From Pseudomonas koreensis (GTDB taxonomy: Bacteria > Pseudomonadota > Gammaproteobacteria > Pseudomonadales > Pseudomonadaceae): a stretch of 64,000 bases of DNA. A program made the translations under genes and the position numbers. The notes under the pieces are model-generated. The model ran no database searches. It saw only the letters and a program-made list of their open reading frames with translations, and had not been told where the DNA came from. The DNA lies in the NCBI RefSeq assembly GCF_012986595.1, contig NZ_JAAQYM010000006.1:186001-250000 (forward strand). Direction: 5' to 3'. This document shows positions 34,352 to 43,503 of this stretch, piece by piece. Each line of letters starts with the position of its first letter. Position 1 is the first letter of the stretch.

Positions 34352-35371
34352 TCAGGCGGGCCGCTTCGCGAGCAGGCTCGCTCCCACAGGGGAATGCATT
34401 TCAAATGTGGGAGCGAGCCTGCTCGCGAAGGCGGCCTCGAATTCGGCGATGAGTTCTGATCGGGTCGGCAAACCCTCCATATCCCCGCGACTCTGCACCG
34501 CCCGACTGCCAATCCAGTTCGCGCGTTGCACCGCCTCGGCGAAACTCTGATGCTCGAGCAGGGCGCTGATCATGCCGACGGCAAACCCGTCACCCGCACC
34601 CACGGTGTCGACCACGTTGGCCACCGGCACCCCGGCGACAAAACCCTGGTCCAGATGCGTGCGGTAATAGGCCCCTTGCGGCCCGAGCTTGATCGCCACG
34701 GCTTCGGCACCCTGATCGAGATAAAACGCCGCGATGTCCGCCGGATCTTCAAACCCGGTGAGCAGACGACCTTCGCTCAACCCCGGCAGCACCCAATGGG
34801 CGAGGGCGGCGAGGCGGTTGATTTCGCGGATCATCTCTGACTCGCTGGCCCACAGGCTCGGGCGCAGGTTCGGGTCGAACGACACGCTGCGCCCGGCATT
34901 GCGCATGCGCGTCATCAGCTCGAACGACAGTTCTCGCGCGGTGGCCGACAGCGCCGGTGGAATCCCGGTGGCGTGCAGGTGACGGGCGCCGAGCAGGCTG
35001 GCGCTGATCGATTGTGGCGACAGATGACTGGCCGCCGACCCCCGGCGGTAATACTCGACCTGCGGGTCGCTGCCGTCGTCGTTGCGGGATTTGAACTGGA
35101 AACCGGTCGGGTGCTGGTAATCGACATCGACGTGGCTGCAATCCAGACCTTCCTTGATCAGGCTCTCGACCACAAAACGGCCGAGGGAATCGTTGCCGAC
35201 CCGGCTCAGCCACGCCACATTGAAGCCCAGCCGCGCCAGGCCGATCGCCACGTTACTGTCGGCGCCGGCAATGCGCCGGTGGAAGTGGGCGACTTCGGCC
35301 AGATCACCGGTCTGCTCGGCGACCAGCATCGCCATGGTTTCGCCGAAAGACAGAATATCGATGTCAGACAT
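34352..35371 (-). CDS. kguK: 2-ketogluconate kinase, with REPIN-encoded C-terminal tail
   Basis: 339-residue PfkB/ribokinase-family sugar kinase. ILSFGETMAMLVAEQTGDLA is at the N-terminus, GADSNVAIGLARLG follows and the anion hole/catalytic base motif is DTVGAGDGFAVGM. It phosphorylates imported 2-ketogluconate. The start overlaps the kguE stop by eight bases (35364-35371). The last 25 or so residues (FASRLAPTFEMHSPVGASLL, then AKRPA) are translated from a family B REPIN at 34365-34429. That tail follows the natural end of the kinase fold (LPTRSELIAEFEAA), so catalysis is probably spared. Confidence 0.88.
   Translation of the reverse strand: MSDIDILSFGETMAMLVAEQTGDLAEVAHFHRRIAGADSNVAIGLARLGFNVAWLSRVGNDSLGRFVVESLIKEGLDCSHVDVDYQHPTGFQFKSRNDDGSDPQVEYYRRGSAASHLSPQSISASLLGARHLHATGIPPALSATARELSFELMTRMRNAGRSVSFDPNLRPSLWASESEMIREINRLAALAHWVLPGLSEGRLLTGFEDPADIAAFYLDQGAEAVAIKLGPQGAYYRTHLDQGFVAGVPVANVVDTVGAGDGFAVGMISALLEHQSFAEAVQRANWIGSRAVQSRGDMEGLPTRSELIAEFEAAFASRLAPTFEMHSPVGASLLAKRPA
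34365..34429. repeat. REPIN-like inverted pair, family B, inside kguK frame
   Basis: Opposed arms with GAGCGAGCCTGCTCGCGAA and a short centre. It lies wholly within the 3' end of kguK and is translated. Confidence 0.9.
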
Positions 35372-36146
35372 GGGCAGGCTCCAGACGCGATTGGCCAAGG
35401 CGGGCGAGGGCGGCGACGTGCTCGGTGGTCAGCGCCACCAGGTCATCGCCCTGCAACGGGTATTCGGCGGCGCGCATAACGCCTTGGGCCATGTGCCGCA
35501 GCAGTTGTTCCCACAAATGCAGGTCGCTGACGGCCGGCGGCACGGCGACCAGTTTGCCGTCGGCACGGCGGGCTACGGCTTTGCAGTGCACATAACCGAC
35601 GTGCCGTCCGAGCAGGCGGGCGGCGTTGGTGGCGGACTGGTCCTGCCACTGCCAGTTGCCGATGTCGAAGGTCATTTTGACCGGCAGGTTGTGCTGCTCG
35701 ACGGCGGCGAAAAAGCGCTGGAACGGCTCGATGCGCCCGCCATGCAGGGTCTGGTCATTTTCCACCAGCAGCTGCACCGGACTGTTGCCGAGCAGTTGTT
35801 TCAGCACCTGCAAATCACAGTTGTCGGTGAAATAGCCGAGGGAGACTTTCAACCATTTCGAGCCGAACGCCTCAGCGTGTTGCAGGGCGGTGATCAGTTC
35901 GGGGTTAGGCCGCGCCTGACCGGCGAGCCACAGTTCGCTCGGCGAGGAATAGATGCTTTGCAGGCCCTGCGCCTGGGTGGCGGCCTGCAGTTGCGCGGGT
36001 ACTTCGCGAGTCAGCAATTCTTCGCGCCACTCGATCCGATCGGCGCCGGCGGCGGCCAACACGTCGATGAAGAAGTCCTGCCCGCGTTGGCGCACAAGCT
36101 CGGCGCCGTAGCTGGACAGGCTGATGGAAACGGCAGGTTTATTCAT
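35364..36146 (-). CDS. kguE: KguE, sugar phosphate isomerase/epimerase-like protein of the 2-ketogluconate operon
   Basis: 260-residue TIM-barrel protein of the xylose isomerase-like (AP endonuclease 2) superfamily. Visible are DVLAAAGADRIEWREELLTR, LLVENDQTLHGG (metal Glu) and MTFDIGNWQWQ, followed by VGYVHCKAV (Asp/His ligands). Its exact reaction in 2-ketogluconate use is not established. It is the first gene of the kguEKTD transcript, directly behind a PtxS operator at 36160. Confidence 0.87.
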   Translation of the reverse strand: MNKPAVSISLSSYGAELVRQRGQDFFIDVLAAAGADRIEWREELLTREVPAQLQAATQAQGLQSIYSSPSELWLAGQARPNPELITALQHAEAFGSKWLKVSLGYFTDNCDLQVLKQLLGNSPVQLLVENDQTLHGGRIEPFQRFFAAVEQHNLPVKMTFDIGNWQWQDQSATNAARLLGRHVGYVHCKAVARRADGKLVAVPPAVSDLHLWEQLLRHMAQGVMRAAEYPLQGDDLVALTTEHVAALARLGQSRLEPAHV

Positions 36147-36159
36147 TGTTCTCTACCTC

Positions 36160-36173
36160 TGAAACCGGTTTCA
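36160..36173. promoter_or_regulatory. PtxS operator at the kguE promoter
   Basis: Exact palindrome TGAAACCGGTTTCA, the sequence known to be bound by PtxS in Pseudomonas and released by 2-ketogluconate. It lies 14 bp upstream of the kguE start codon. Confidence 0.9.
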
Positions 36174-36222
36174 TTTTTGTTCAAAAAAAATCTGATGGAT
36201 CTTTGTCGGGCGTTCCGGCGCC

Positions 36223-36288
36223 ATCGCGAGCAGGCTCACTCCTACATTTGGAATGCGCTCCTCCTGTAGGAGTGAGCCTGCTCGCGAT
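36223..36288. repeat. REPIN-like inverted pair, family C
   Basis: Arms with GTAGGAGTGAGCCTGCTCG in opposite orientation, between the ptxS stop and the kguE operator. Confidence 0.87.
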
Positions 36289-36301
36289 CGCGCCAAAACA
36301 G

Positions 36302-37327
36302 TCACCGCAAAGATCCCTGGGTAGAACCGCGCTCAACCAGCACCGGCGCAAAATCCAGCCTGCGCACGACCTCGACATCCCCGCGCAAGCGCTTGAGCAG
36401 ACACTCAAACGCCCGCGCGCCAATCTCGGCCGTCGGCTGGGCGAGGGCAGTAATCCCGCTGCCCACCAACGGGTACCAGTCCAGATCATCCAGCGCAATC
36501 AACCCGACATCCTCAAACAACCGGCAGCCGATTTCGCGCAAGGCCAGGGTGCAGGCCAGCGCCGCCACGCCATTGGCGCAGAACAGGGCTTTTGGGCCGT
36601 TCGCCGGTTGCTTTAAAAAGCGTTGAAGTTGCATCGCGAGTTCAGCGCCGGTTTCCAGTACCGCTCCGGTCAACCCGGAGTGCTGGACAATCTGCGCCTG
36701 AAAACTGCTGACCCGCTCGATCCGCGAGCTGGTGCCGTCATACGGTTCGGTCACCAGCAACACATCGCGGTAGCCGCGCTGCTCAAGGTGCGTCAGTGCC
36801 ATCTCGACAGCCTGCGGGTTGTTCAGTCCGACCATGTCGCTGTCGAGGCCATCGACTTTGCGGTCCACCAGCACCAGCGGCATTTCCCGGTGCAATTGGT
36901 GTAACTCGTCACGGTGATGGCCCAGAGTGTTCACGATGAGCCCCTCGATGTTGTACGAGCGCAACAGCGCCAGGTGCTGGCGCTCCTGCTCGTCATCGCG
37001 GTCGGTGTTGCACACCACCAGGCTGTAGCCGTGCGCACGGCAGGCGGTTTCTACCCCGTGCATCACGGCAATTGAATATGGGTTGCGGATATCGGCCACC
37101 AGCATGCCGATCAGGCGGGTACGCCCGCGTTTCAGACCACGGGCCATCTGGTTCGGGCGGTAACCGAGTTCGGCGATCGCCTGTTCGATGCGCAAGGCAA
37201 TGGCATCGGAGAGCAGGGCACGGTCATCGCCGATAAAACGCGAGACGCTGGCCTTGGACACGCCAGCGCGCTCGGCGACATCGAGCATGGTCACGCGGCT
37301 GCGCTGGGCGGCGGAAAAGTCATTCAC
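36302..37327 (-). CDS. ptxS: PtxS, LacI-family repressor of 2-ketogluconate genes
   Basis: 341-residue LacI/GalR regulator. The HTH and hinge are in VTMLDVAERAGVSKASVSRF and IAELGYRPNQMARGLKRG, followed by a periplasmic-binding-protein-like effector domain. A copy of the TGAAACCGGTTTCA palindrome sits in its own promoter (37379) and another before kguE. This fits the known autoregulated repressor that responds to 2-ketogluconate. The activator gene ptxR, adjacent in P. aeruginosa, is not present here. Confidence 0.92.
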   Translation of the reverse strand: MNDFSAAQRSRVTMLDVAERAGVSKASVSRFIGDDRALLSDAIALRIEQAIAELGYRPNQMARGLKRGRTRLIGMLVADIRNPYSIAVMHGVETACRAHGYSLVVCNTDRDDEQERQHLALLRSYNIEGLIVNTLGHHRDELHQLHREMPLVLVDRKVDGLDSDMVGLNNPQAVEMALTHLEQRGYRDVLLVTEPYDGTSSRIERVSSFQAQIVQHSGLTGAVLETGAELAMQLQRFLKQPANGPKALFCANGVAALACTLALREIGCRLFEDVGLIALDDLDWYPLVGSGITALAQPTAEIGARAFECLLKRLRGDVEVVRRLDFAPVLVERGSTQGSLR

Positions 37328-37378
37328 GGTCTGAAACCTTATTATTGGATTTGTCCGTTCCAGGCGCCGCGATGGCGC

Positions 37379-37392
37379 TGAAACCGGTTTCA
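37379..37392. promoter_or_regulatory. PtxS operator at the ptxS promoter
   Basis: Second exact TGAAACCGGTTTCA, 52 bp upstream of the ptxS start. A half site, TGAAACC, follows at 37332 between it and the start codon. Confidence 0.88.
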
Positions 37393-37493
37393 GGAAACAC
37401 CAGAAGCTGACACCCCGTCAAGTGAATGCGCGTATTGCTTCAACCTGGCGCCGACGGGCGGCGCTCAGCGTCATTGAAATTTTCGCGCAATCG

Positions 37494-38135
37494 TCAGCCA
37501 AACAGGCCGGCCGCAATATTGATCGAAAAGCCCAGAATCGCGGTGTTGAATACGAAGCCGATCAACGATTGCGCCAACACGATCTTGCGAATCTCGCGGG
37601 TGGCTACGCCAACATCGGCGGTCTGCACCGCCACGCCGATGGTGAACGAGAAGTACAGGAAGTCCCAGTAATTGGGCGTGGTCAGGCCTTCGGCAAAGCG
37701 TAAGGCGGGTTCCTTGCCGTCCCAGGTGTAGAACAGGCGGGCGTAGTGCACGCAGAAAATGACGCCGATCAGCAGCCATGAACCCACGACTGTCAGCGCG
37801 GTGAACGCGTAGTGCAGGAGTTTGCGGTGGGTCTCCAGATCCTTGGTCCCGGCCAGTTCCAGGGTGATGGTGGCGAGGCTGGCCAACGCGGCGATACACA
37901 CCACGAACAACACCAGTCCGGCGTTCTCATCCTCGACGACGGCAATGCGTTTGACGTCCGGGGCCTTGGCTCGAACGGTCAGCCAGAACATCAGGATCAG
38001 GTAGGTCCATACGCCGGCATTCCAGCCGATGAGGATTTTGCTGATGACGGAGTCGGCAGGGACCAGAAGACCGGTGGCCAGGCCGACGAGGGCGGCAGCG
38101 GACAGGCGAGGGTGGGTGCGGGCGAGGAAGCGCAT
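37494..38135 (-). CDS. DUF1345 membrane protein
   Basis: 213-residue inner-membrane protein with about five hydrophobic segments. The start at 38135 (MRFLARTHPRLSAAALVGLA) is chosen over an in-frame ATG at 38195. The C-terminal half (TTPNYWDFLYFSFTIGVAVQ, then TADVGVATREIRKIVLAQ) resembles a two-helix ion-channel pore module and is diagnostic of the DUF1345 family. Function unknown. It stands between ptxS and the RND pump without an evident operon. Confidence 0.8.
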   Translation of the reverse strand: MRFLARTHPRLSAAALVGLATGLLVPADSVISKILIGWNAGVWTYLILMFWLTVRAKAPDVKRIAVVEDENAGLVLFVVCIAALASLATITLELAGTKDLETHRKLLHYAFTALTVVGSWLLIGVIFCVHYARLFYTWDGKEPALRFAEGLTTPNYWDFLYFSFTIGVAVQTADVGVATREIRKIVLAQSLIGFVFNTAILGFSINIAAGLFG

Positions 38136-38218
38136 GGGAACTCGATGGGCCAGGGTGTTTTCACACCTTAGCCCAGCGATGGCCGGCATGACCACTGAGT
38201 TGGCTGTCCGAGGAACAA

Positions 38219-38246
38219 TGTGGGAGCTGGTGATCCAGCTCCCACA
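38219..38246. repeat. Perfect 12-bp hairpin downstream of the RND pump
   Basis: TGTGGGAGCTGG / CCAGCTCCCACA around TGAT. It resembles a single minimal arm of the family B repeat and may also act as the 3' end of the pump transcript, although no T run follows. Confidence 0.75.
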
Positions 38247-38250
38247 GGGT

Positions 38251-41200
38251 TTAGTGAGGTTTGGTGAAGCGCTGTACGAGCTTCATCACCACCACAAAGA
38301 ACAACGGCACAAAGATCACCGCCAGCGTCGCGGTGATCATCCCGCCGATTACCCCGGTGCCAATCGCCTGCTGGCTCGCCGAGCTGGCGCCGGTGGCGAT
38401 GGCCAAAGGCACCACGCCGAGGATGAACGCCAGCGAGGTCATCACGATCGGCCGCAGACGCAGGCGTGCCGCTTGCAGCGTGGCATCGATCAGGTCGTGA
38501 CCCTCGTCGTACAGGCTCTTGGCGAACTCGATGATCAGGATCGCATTCTTCGCCGACAGGCCGATGATGGTGATCAGCCCGACCTTGAAGAACACGTCGT
38601 TGGGCATGCCGCGCAAGGTCACCGCCAATACGGCGCCAAGTACACCCAGCGGCACCACCAGCAACACCGAGGTCGGAATCGACCAGCTCTCGTACAGCGC
38701 CGCCAGACACAGGAACACGATCAACAACGACAGGCCGAGCAGGATTGGTGCCTGACTGCCGGACAACCGCTCCTGCAACGACAGACCGGTCCATTCCTGA
38801 CCCAGACCTTTCGGCCCTTGGGCGACCAGACGCTCGATCTCCGCCATGGCCTCGCCGGTGCTGTGCCCCGGCGACGGTTCGCCGGAAATCGCGATGGCCG
38901 GATAACCGTTGTAACGGGTCAACTGTGCCGGGCCCTGGGTCCATTTCGCCTGTACGAACGCTGACAACGGCACCATGTGTCCGGCGTTGTTGCGCACGTG
39001 CATTTTCAGCAGGTCGTCGACCTGGCTGCGCCGATCACCTTCGGCCTGTACCACCACCCGCTGCATCCGCCCCTGATTGGGGAAGTCGTTGATGTAGGAA
39101 GAACCGACGGCGGTGGACAGTACGTTACCGATGTCGGCGAACGACACGCCCAGTGCATTGGCCTGCTTGCGGTCGACTTCCAGCTGCACTTGCGGTGCTT
39201 CGGCCAGCGCGCTTTCACGCACGTTCATCAGCACCGGGCTTTTTTCCGCTGCCGCCAGCAGTTCGGCACGCGCCTGCATCAGCGTGGCGTGGCCGAGGCC
39301 GCCGCGATCCTGCAGACGGAACTCGAAACCGCTCGAGGTGCCGAGGCCGTCCACCGGTGGCGGTAGAACGGCGAACGCTACCGCGTCCTTGATCTGGCTC
39401 AGGGCGATGTTGGCGCGGTCGGCAATCGAGGTGGCCGAATCATCGCTGCCGCGCTCGGACCAGTCCTTGAGGGTGGTAAACGCCAGTGCGGCGTTCTGCC
39501 CGCTGCCGGAGAAGCTGAAGCCGAGAATCACCGTGCTGTCGCCGACCCCGGGTTCGCCGGCGTTGTGCGCTTCGATCTGCTCGACCACTTGCACCGTACG
39601 GTTCTTGCTCGCGCCCGGTGGCAGTTGAATGTCGGTGATGGTGTAACCCTGGTCCTCGACCGGCAGGAACGAGGAGGGCAGTCGCGCAAAGCACACACCC
39701 ATGCCAATCAGCAGCACGCCGTAAATCAGCAGATAACGCCCGCTGCGCTTCAACGCGTAGCCGACCCAGCCCTGATAGCGATCGGTCAGGTGTTCGAAGC
39801 GGCGATTGAACCAGCCGAAGAAACCGCTTTTTTCGTGATGCTCACCCTTGGCGATCGGCTTGAGCAGCGTGGCGCACAGGGCCGGGGTCAGGGTCAGGGC
39901 AAGGAACGCCGAGAACAGGATCGAGGTCGCCATCGACAGCGAGAACTGCCGGTAGATCACGCCCACCGACCCCTGCATGAACGCCATCGGGATAAACACC
40001 GCCACCAGCACCAGAGTGATGCCGATGATCGCCCCGGTGATCTGCTTCATCGCCTTGCGCGTCGCCTCTTTCGGTGACAGGCCTTCGGTGGCCATGATTC
40101 GCTCGACGTTCTCCACCACGACAATGGCGTCGTCCACCAGAATGCCGATGGCCAGCACCATGCCGAACATGGTCAGCACGTTGATCGAGAACCCCAGTGC
40201 GAGCATGGTGGCGAAGGTGCCCATCAGGGCCACGGGCACCACCAGGGTCGGGATCAGCGTGTAGCGGATGTTCTGCAGGAACAGGAACATCACTGCAAAC
40301 ACCAGCAGCATCGCTTCGCCGAGGGTGTACACGACCTTGGTGATCGAGACCTTGACGAATGGCGAGGTGTCGTACGGGATCTTGTATTCCACGCCGGCCG
40401 GGAAGTAGCGCGACAGGTCGTCCATCTTCGCCCGGATCAGCGTCGCCGTAGCCAGGGCATTGGCCCCCGGCGCCAGTTGCACACCGACGGCGGTCGACGG
40501 TTTGCCGTTCAGGCGCGTGCCGAACTGGTATTCCTGACTGCCGATCTCGACCCGCGCCACGTCACCGATGCGCACGGTGGATCCGTCACGATTGGCCTTG
40601 AGCACGATGTCGGCGAATTCTTCCGGGGTCGACAACTGACCTTTCACCAGAATGGTCGCCGTGATTTCCTGTGCGGACGGGCTCGGCAAATCGCCAATGC
40701 TGCCCGCCGACACTTGGGCGTTCTGCGCGACGATGGCAGCGTTGACGTCGGCCGGGGTCAGGTTGAAACCGATCAGCTTCTGCGGATCGATCCAGATGCG
40801 CATCGCTCGTTCGGCGCCATACAACTGCGCCTTGCCGACGCCGTCGATGCGCTTGATTTCGTTCATCACGTTGCGCGCCAGATAGTCACTGAGCGCCACG
40901 TCATCGAGTTTGCCGTCGCTGGAGGTCAGGGTGATCAGCAACAGGAAACCGGCAGAGACCTTCTCAACCTGCAAGCCTTGCTGGGTGACGGCTTGCGGCA
41001 GGCGCGACTCGACCACTTTGAGCCGGTTCTGCACGTCGACCTGAGCCAGCTCGGGGTTGGTGCCCGGCTGGAAAGTGGCCTTGATCGTCGCGCTGCCGAG
41101 GCTGCTCTGCGATTCGAAATACAGCAGGTGATCAGCGCCGTTCAACTCTTCCTCGATCAGGCTGACCACGCTTTCATCGACGGTTTGCGCCGAGGCGCCG

Positions 41201-41349
41201 GGGTACACAGCGTAGATTTCGATCTGCGGCGGCGCGACGTCGGGGTACTGCGCCACCGGCAATTGCGGAATGGCCAGCGCACCGGCCAACAGGATGAACA
41301 GGGCGACAACCCAGGCGAACACCGGGCGATCGATAAAGAACTGCGGCAT
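38251..41349 (-). CDS. RND efflux pump inner-membrane subunit (HAE1 family)
   Basis: 1032-residue proton-driven multidrug exporter of the AcrB/MexB type. N-terminus MPQFFIDRPVFAWVVALFIL and YPDVAPPQIEIYAVYPGASA are standard. The TM4 proton-relay motif appears as GILVDDAIVVVENVERIM with two adjacent aspartates, and a TM10 lysine is in LSAKNAILIIEFAKSL. Twelve membrane segments and two large periplasmic loops are expected. It follows its adaptor after 15 bp. No outer-membrane channel gene is present, so it must use a shared TolC/OprM-type protein. Substrates are unknown. Confidence 0.92.
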   Translation of the reverse strand: MPQFFIDRPVFAWVVALFILLAGALAIPQLPVAQYPDVAPPQIEIYAVYPGASAQTVDESVVSLIEEELNGADHLLYFESQSSLGSATIKATFQPGTNPELAQVDVQNRLKVVESRLPQAVTQQGLQVEKVSAGFLLLITLTSSDGKLDDVALSDYLARNVMNEIKRIDGVGKAQLYGAERAMRIWIDPQKLIGFNLTPADVNAAIVAQNAQVSAGSIGDLPSPSAQEITATILVKGQLSTPEEFADIVLKANRDGSTVRIGDVARVEIGSQEYQFGTRLNGKPSTAVGVQLAPGANALATATLIRAKMDDLSRYFPAGVEYKIPYDTSPFVKVSITKVVYTLGEAMLLVFAVMFLFLQNIRYTLIPTLVVPVALMGTFATMLALGFSINVLTMFGMVLAIGILVDDAIVVVENVERIMATEGLSPKEATRKAMKQITGAIIGITLVLVAVFIPMAFMQGSVGVIYRQFSLSMATSILFSAFLALTLTPALCATLLKPIAKGEHHEKSGFFGWFNRRFEHLTDRYQGWVGYALKRSGRYLLIYGVLLIGMGVCFARLPSSFLPVEDQGYTITDIQLPPGASKNRTVQVVEQIEAHNAGEPGVGDSTVILGFSFSGSGQNAALAFTTLKDWSERGSDDSATSIADRANIALSQIKDAVAFAVLPPPVDGLGTSSGFEFRLQDRGGLGHATLMQARAELLAAAEKSPVLMNVRESALAEAPQVQLEVDRKQANALGVSFADIGNVLSTAVGSSYINDFPNQGRMQRVVVQAEGDRRSQVDDLLKMHVRNNAGHMVPLSAFVQAKWTQGPAQLTRYNGYPAIAISGEPSPGHSTGEAMAEIERLVAQGPKGLGQEWTGLSLQERLSGSQAPILLGLSLLIVFLCLAALYESWSIPTSVLLVVPLGVLGAVLAVTLRGMPNDVFFKVGLITIIGLSAKNAILIIEFAKSLYDEGHDLIDATLQAARLRLRPIVMTSLAFILGVVPLAIATGASSASQQAIGTGVIGGMITATLAVIFVPLFFVVVMKLVQRFTKPH

Positions 41350-41364
41350 ATAAAAGCGTCCTGC

Positions 41365-42522
41365 TTACTGACCAGAGGTCTGGGCAAGTGGAAGAGGGGT
41401 GTCGTCGATCTGCACTTTTTCGCCGGGACGGGCGTGTTGCAGGCCTTCGATGACAATGCGGTCGCCGGGCTTGAGGCCGCCGGTGACGATCCAGCGGTCG
41501 TTCTGCACGGCGCCCAGTTGCACCGGTTGCTGCGCCACGCGCAGTTGCTCGTCGATGGTCAGCACCTGGGCCACGCCGGCGCTGTCACGCTGGATGGCGC
41601 GTTGCGGCACGGTGATACCGTGCTGAATGACGGCTTGTTCAAGGCGTACGCGGATGAAGCTGCCCGGCAACAGGTCGAGGTCCGGGTTGGGGAACTCGCT
41701 GCGCAGAATGATCTGTCCGGTGCCCGGATCGACAGTGATGTCGCTGAACAGCAATTTGCCCGGTAACGGATACAGACTGCCGTCATCCTGAATCAGCGTG
41801 GCCTTGACCTGATCCCGACCGACTTCCTGCAATTGCCCGGAACGGAAGGCGCGACGCAGCTCATTCAGTTCACGGGTCGACTGGGTGAGGTCGGCGTGGA
41901 TCGGATTGAGCTGCTGAATCAGCGCCAGTGGCGTGGTTTCGTTCTGCCCGACCAGCGCACCTTCAGTGACCAGTGCGCGTCCGACGCGCCCGGAAATCGG
42001 CGCGGTGACGGTGGCGTAACCCAGATTCAGCTTCGCCCGTTCCACGGCGGCTTTATTGGCCGCCACATCGGCGGCGGTTTGCCGGGCATTGGCGCGGGCG
42101 TTGTCGTAGTCCTGGGCGCTGATGGCCTTGTCGTCGATCAACTGCGCGTAGCGCTGCTCCTGCAACTTCGCCTGGAAGGCGTTGGCCTCGGCCTTGCGCA
42201 GCGCGGCTTCGGCGCTGTCGAGGTCAGCCTTGAACGGTGCCGGGTCGATGCGGAACAGCACGTCGCCCTTTTTCACGTCGCTGCCTTCACGGTAGGTACG
42301 TTGCAGCACCACGCCGGCCACCCGGGCACGTACTTCGGCGATCCGCGGCGCGGCGATGCGTCCGCTCAGTTCGCTGCTGATCGTCAGGGGGCGGGCCTCG
42401 ATGGTTTCGATACGCACGGTGGCCGGCGGCGCTTCCTCTTCGGCCTTAGAGGACGAATCACAGGCGCCCAGCAACAGCGCCGTGGCGATCAGGCCGAGCC
42501 CGGCCAGAAGATTTTTCGACAT
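41365..42522 (-). CDS. RND efflux periplasmic adaptor lipoprotein
   Basis: 385-residue membrane fusion protein. The lipobox LLLGAC gives an acylated Cys near residue 21, which with GGGGGTGG upstream supports the start at 42522. Barrel/lipoyl segments IAEVRARVAGVVLQRTYREG and LNLGYATVTAPISGRVGRAL surround an alpha-hairpin (QAKLQEQRYAQLIDDKAISA). It bridges the RND pump to an outer-membrane channel. It is first in the pump operon and divergent from the two-component genes. Confidence 0.92.
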   Translation of the reverse strand: MSKNLLAGLGLIATALLLGACDSSSKAEEEAPPATVRIETIEARPLTISSELSGRIAAPRIAEVRARVAGVVLQRTYREGSDVKKGDVLFRIDPAPFKADLDSAEAALRKAEANAFQAKLQEQRYAQLIDDKAISAQDYDNARANARQTAADVAANKAAVERAKLNLGYATVTAPISGRVGRALVTEGALVGQNETTPLALIQQLNPIHADLTQSTRELNELRRAFRSGQLQEVGRDQVKATLIQDDGSLYPLPGKLLFSDITVDPGTGQIILRSEFPNPDLDLLPGSFIRVRLEQAVIQHGITVPQRAIQRDSAGVAQVLTIDEQLRVAQQPVQLGAVQNDRWIVTGGLKPGDRIVIEGLQHARPGEKVQIDDTPLPLAQTSGQ

Positions 42523-42683
42523 GTACCACCCCCAATATTGAAGCCCGCATCCTACGGCCAGACGCCGAGGGTAGCGGTGAAGCTTTGTAGCCGCTGTGTG
42601 AAATTGTGTAAGGGTTTTACTCAGGTACGGGTGAGGGCGTATATCCTTTACGCCTTGAATTCTTTTGTGACGGTCAGGCCGCT

Positions 42684-42758
42684 TTCGCGAGCAGGCTCGC
42701 TCCCACATGGGTTTTGTGATCGACGCAAAATCAATGTGGGAGCGAGCCTGCTCGCGAA
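42684..42758. repeat. REPIN-like inverted pair, family B
   Basis: Opposed arms between the divergent adaptor and response regulator genes. This is unusual in that it lies in a promoter region and not at gene ends. Confidence 0.87.
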
Positions 42759-42797
42759 GAGGACCTGACATCCACCACAGCAATATCTGGACACCCC

Positions 42798-43499
42798 ATG
42801 CCCAACATCCTCCTGGTCGAAGACGACACCGCCCTCGCCGAACTGATTTCCAGCTACCTGGAGCGCAACGGCTACTCCGTCAGCGTGATCGGGCGTGGCG
42901 ACCATGTGCGCGAGCGGGCGCGGATCAATCCGCCGGACCTGGTGATCCTCGATCTGATGCTGCCCGGCCTCGACGGCCTGCAGGTCTGCCGTTTGCTACG
43001 GGCGGATTCGGCGACGCTGCCGATCCTGATGCTCACCGCCCGCGACGACAGCCACGATCAGGTGCTGGGTCTGGAGATGGGCGCCGACGATTACGTCACC
43101 AAACCGTGCGAGCCACGGGTTCTGCTGGCTCGCGTGCGCACCTTGTTGCGCCGCAGCAGCCTCGGCGAGCCGATGACCGTCAACGACCGGATTGTCATGG
43201 GCAACCTGTGCATCGACCTGTCCGAGCGCACCGTGACCTGGCGCGAGCAGCCGGTTGAGCTGTCCAGCGGCGAATACAATTTGCTGGTGGTGCTGGCCCG
43301 GCATGCCGGTGAAGTGCTGAGCCGCGATCAGATCCTGCAACGCCTGCGCGGCATCGAGTTCAACGGCACCGACCGTTCGGTGGACGTGGCGATCTCCAAG
43401 TTGCGTCGCAAGTTCGACGACCACGCTGGCGAGGCGCGCAAGATCAAGACCGTGTGGGGCAAGGGTTATCTGTTCAGCCGTTCCGAATGGGAATGCTGA
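42798..43499 (+). CDS. OmpR-family response regulator (RstA-like)
   Basis: 233 residues. The receiver domain has acidic pocket VEDD at 8-10, phospho-acceptor D52 in LVILDLMLPG, and K in DDYVTKPCEPRVL. The C-terminal winged helix (about 135-230) includes LSSGEYNLLVVLARHAGEVL and DRSVDVAISKLRRKFDD, with KTVWGKGYLFS. It is translated four bases before the sensor kinase. It is divergent from the RND operon, which is its most likely target (inference). Confidence 0.9.
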   Translation: MPNILLVEDDTALAELISSYLERNGYSVSVIGRGDHVRERARINPPDLVILDLMLPGLDGLQVCRLLRADSATLPILMLTARDDSHDQVLGLEMGADDYVTKPCEPRVLLARVRTLLRRSSLGEPMTVNDRIVMGNLCIDLSERTVTWREQPVELSSGEYNLLVVLARHAGEVLSRDQILQRLRGIEFNGTDRSVDVAISKLRRKFDDHAGEARKIKTVWGKGYLFSRSEWEC

Positions 43500-43503
43500 G
43501 CTG

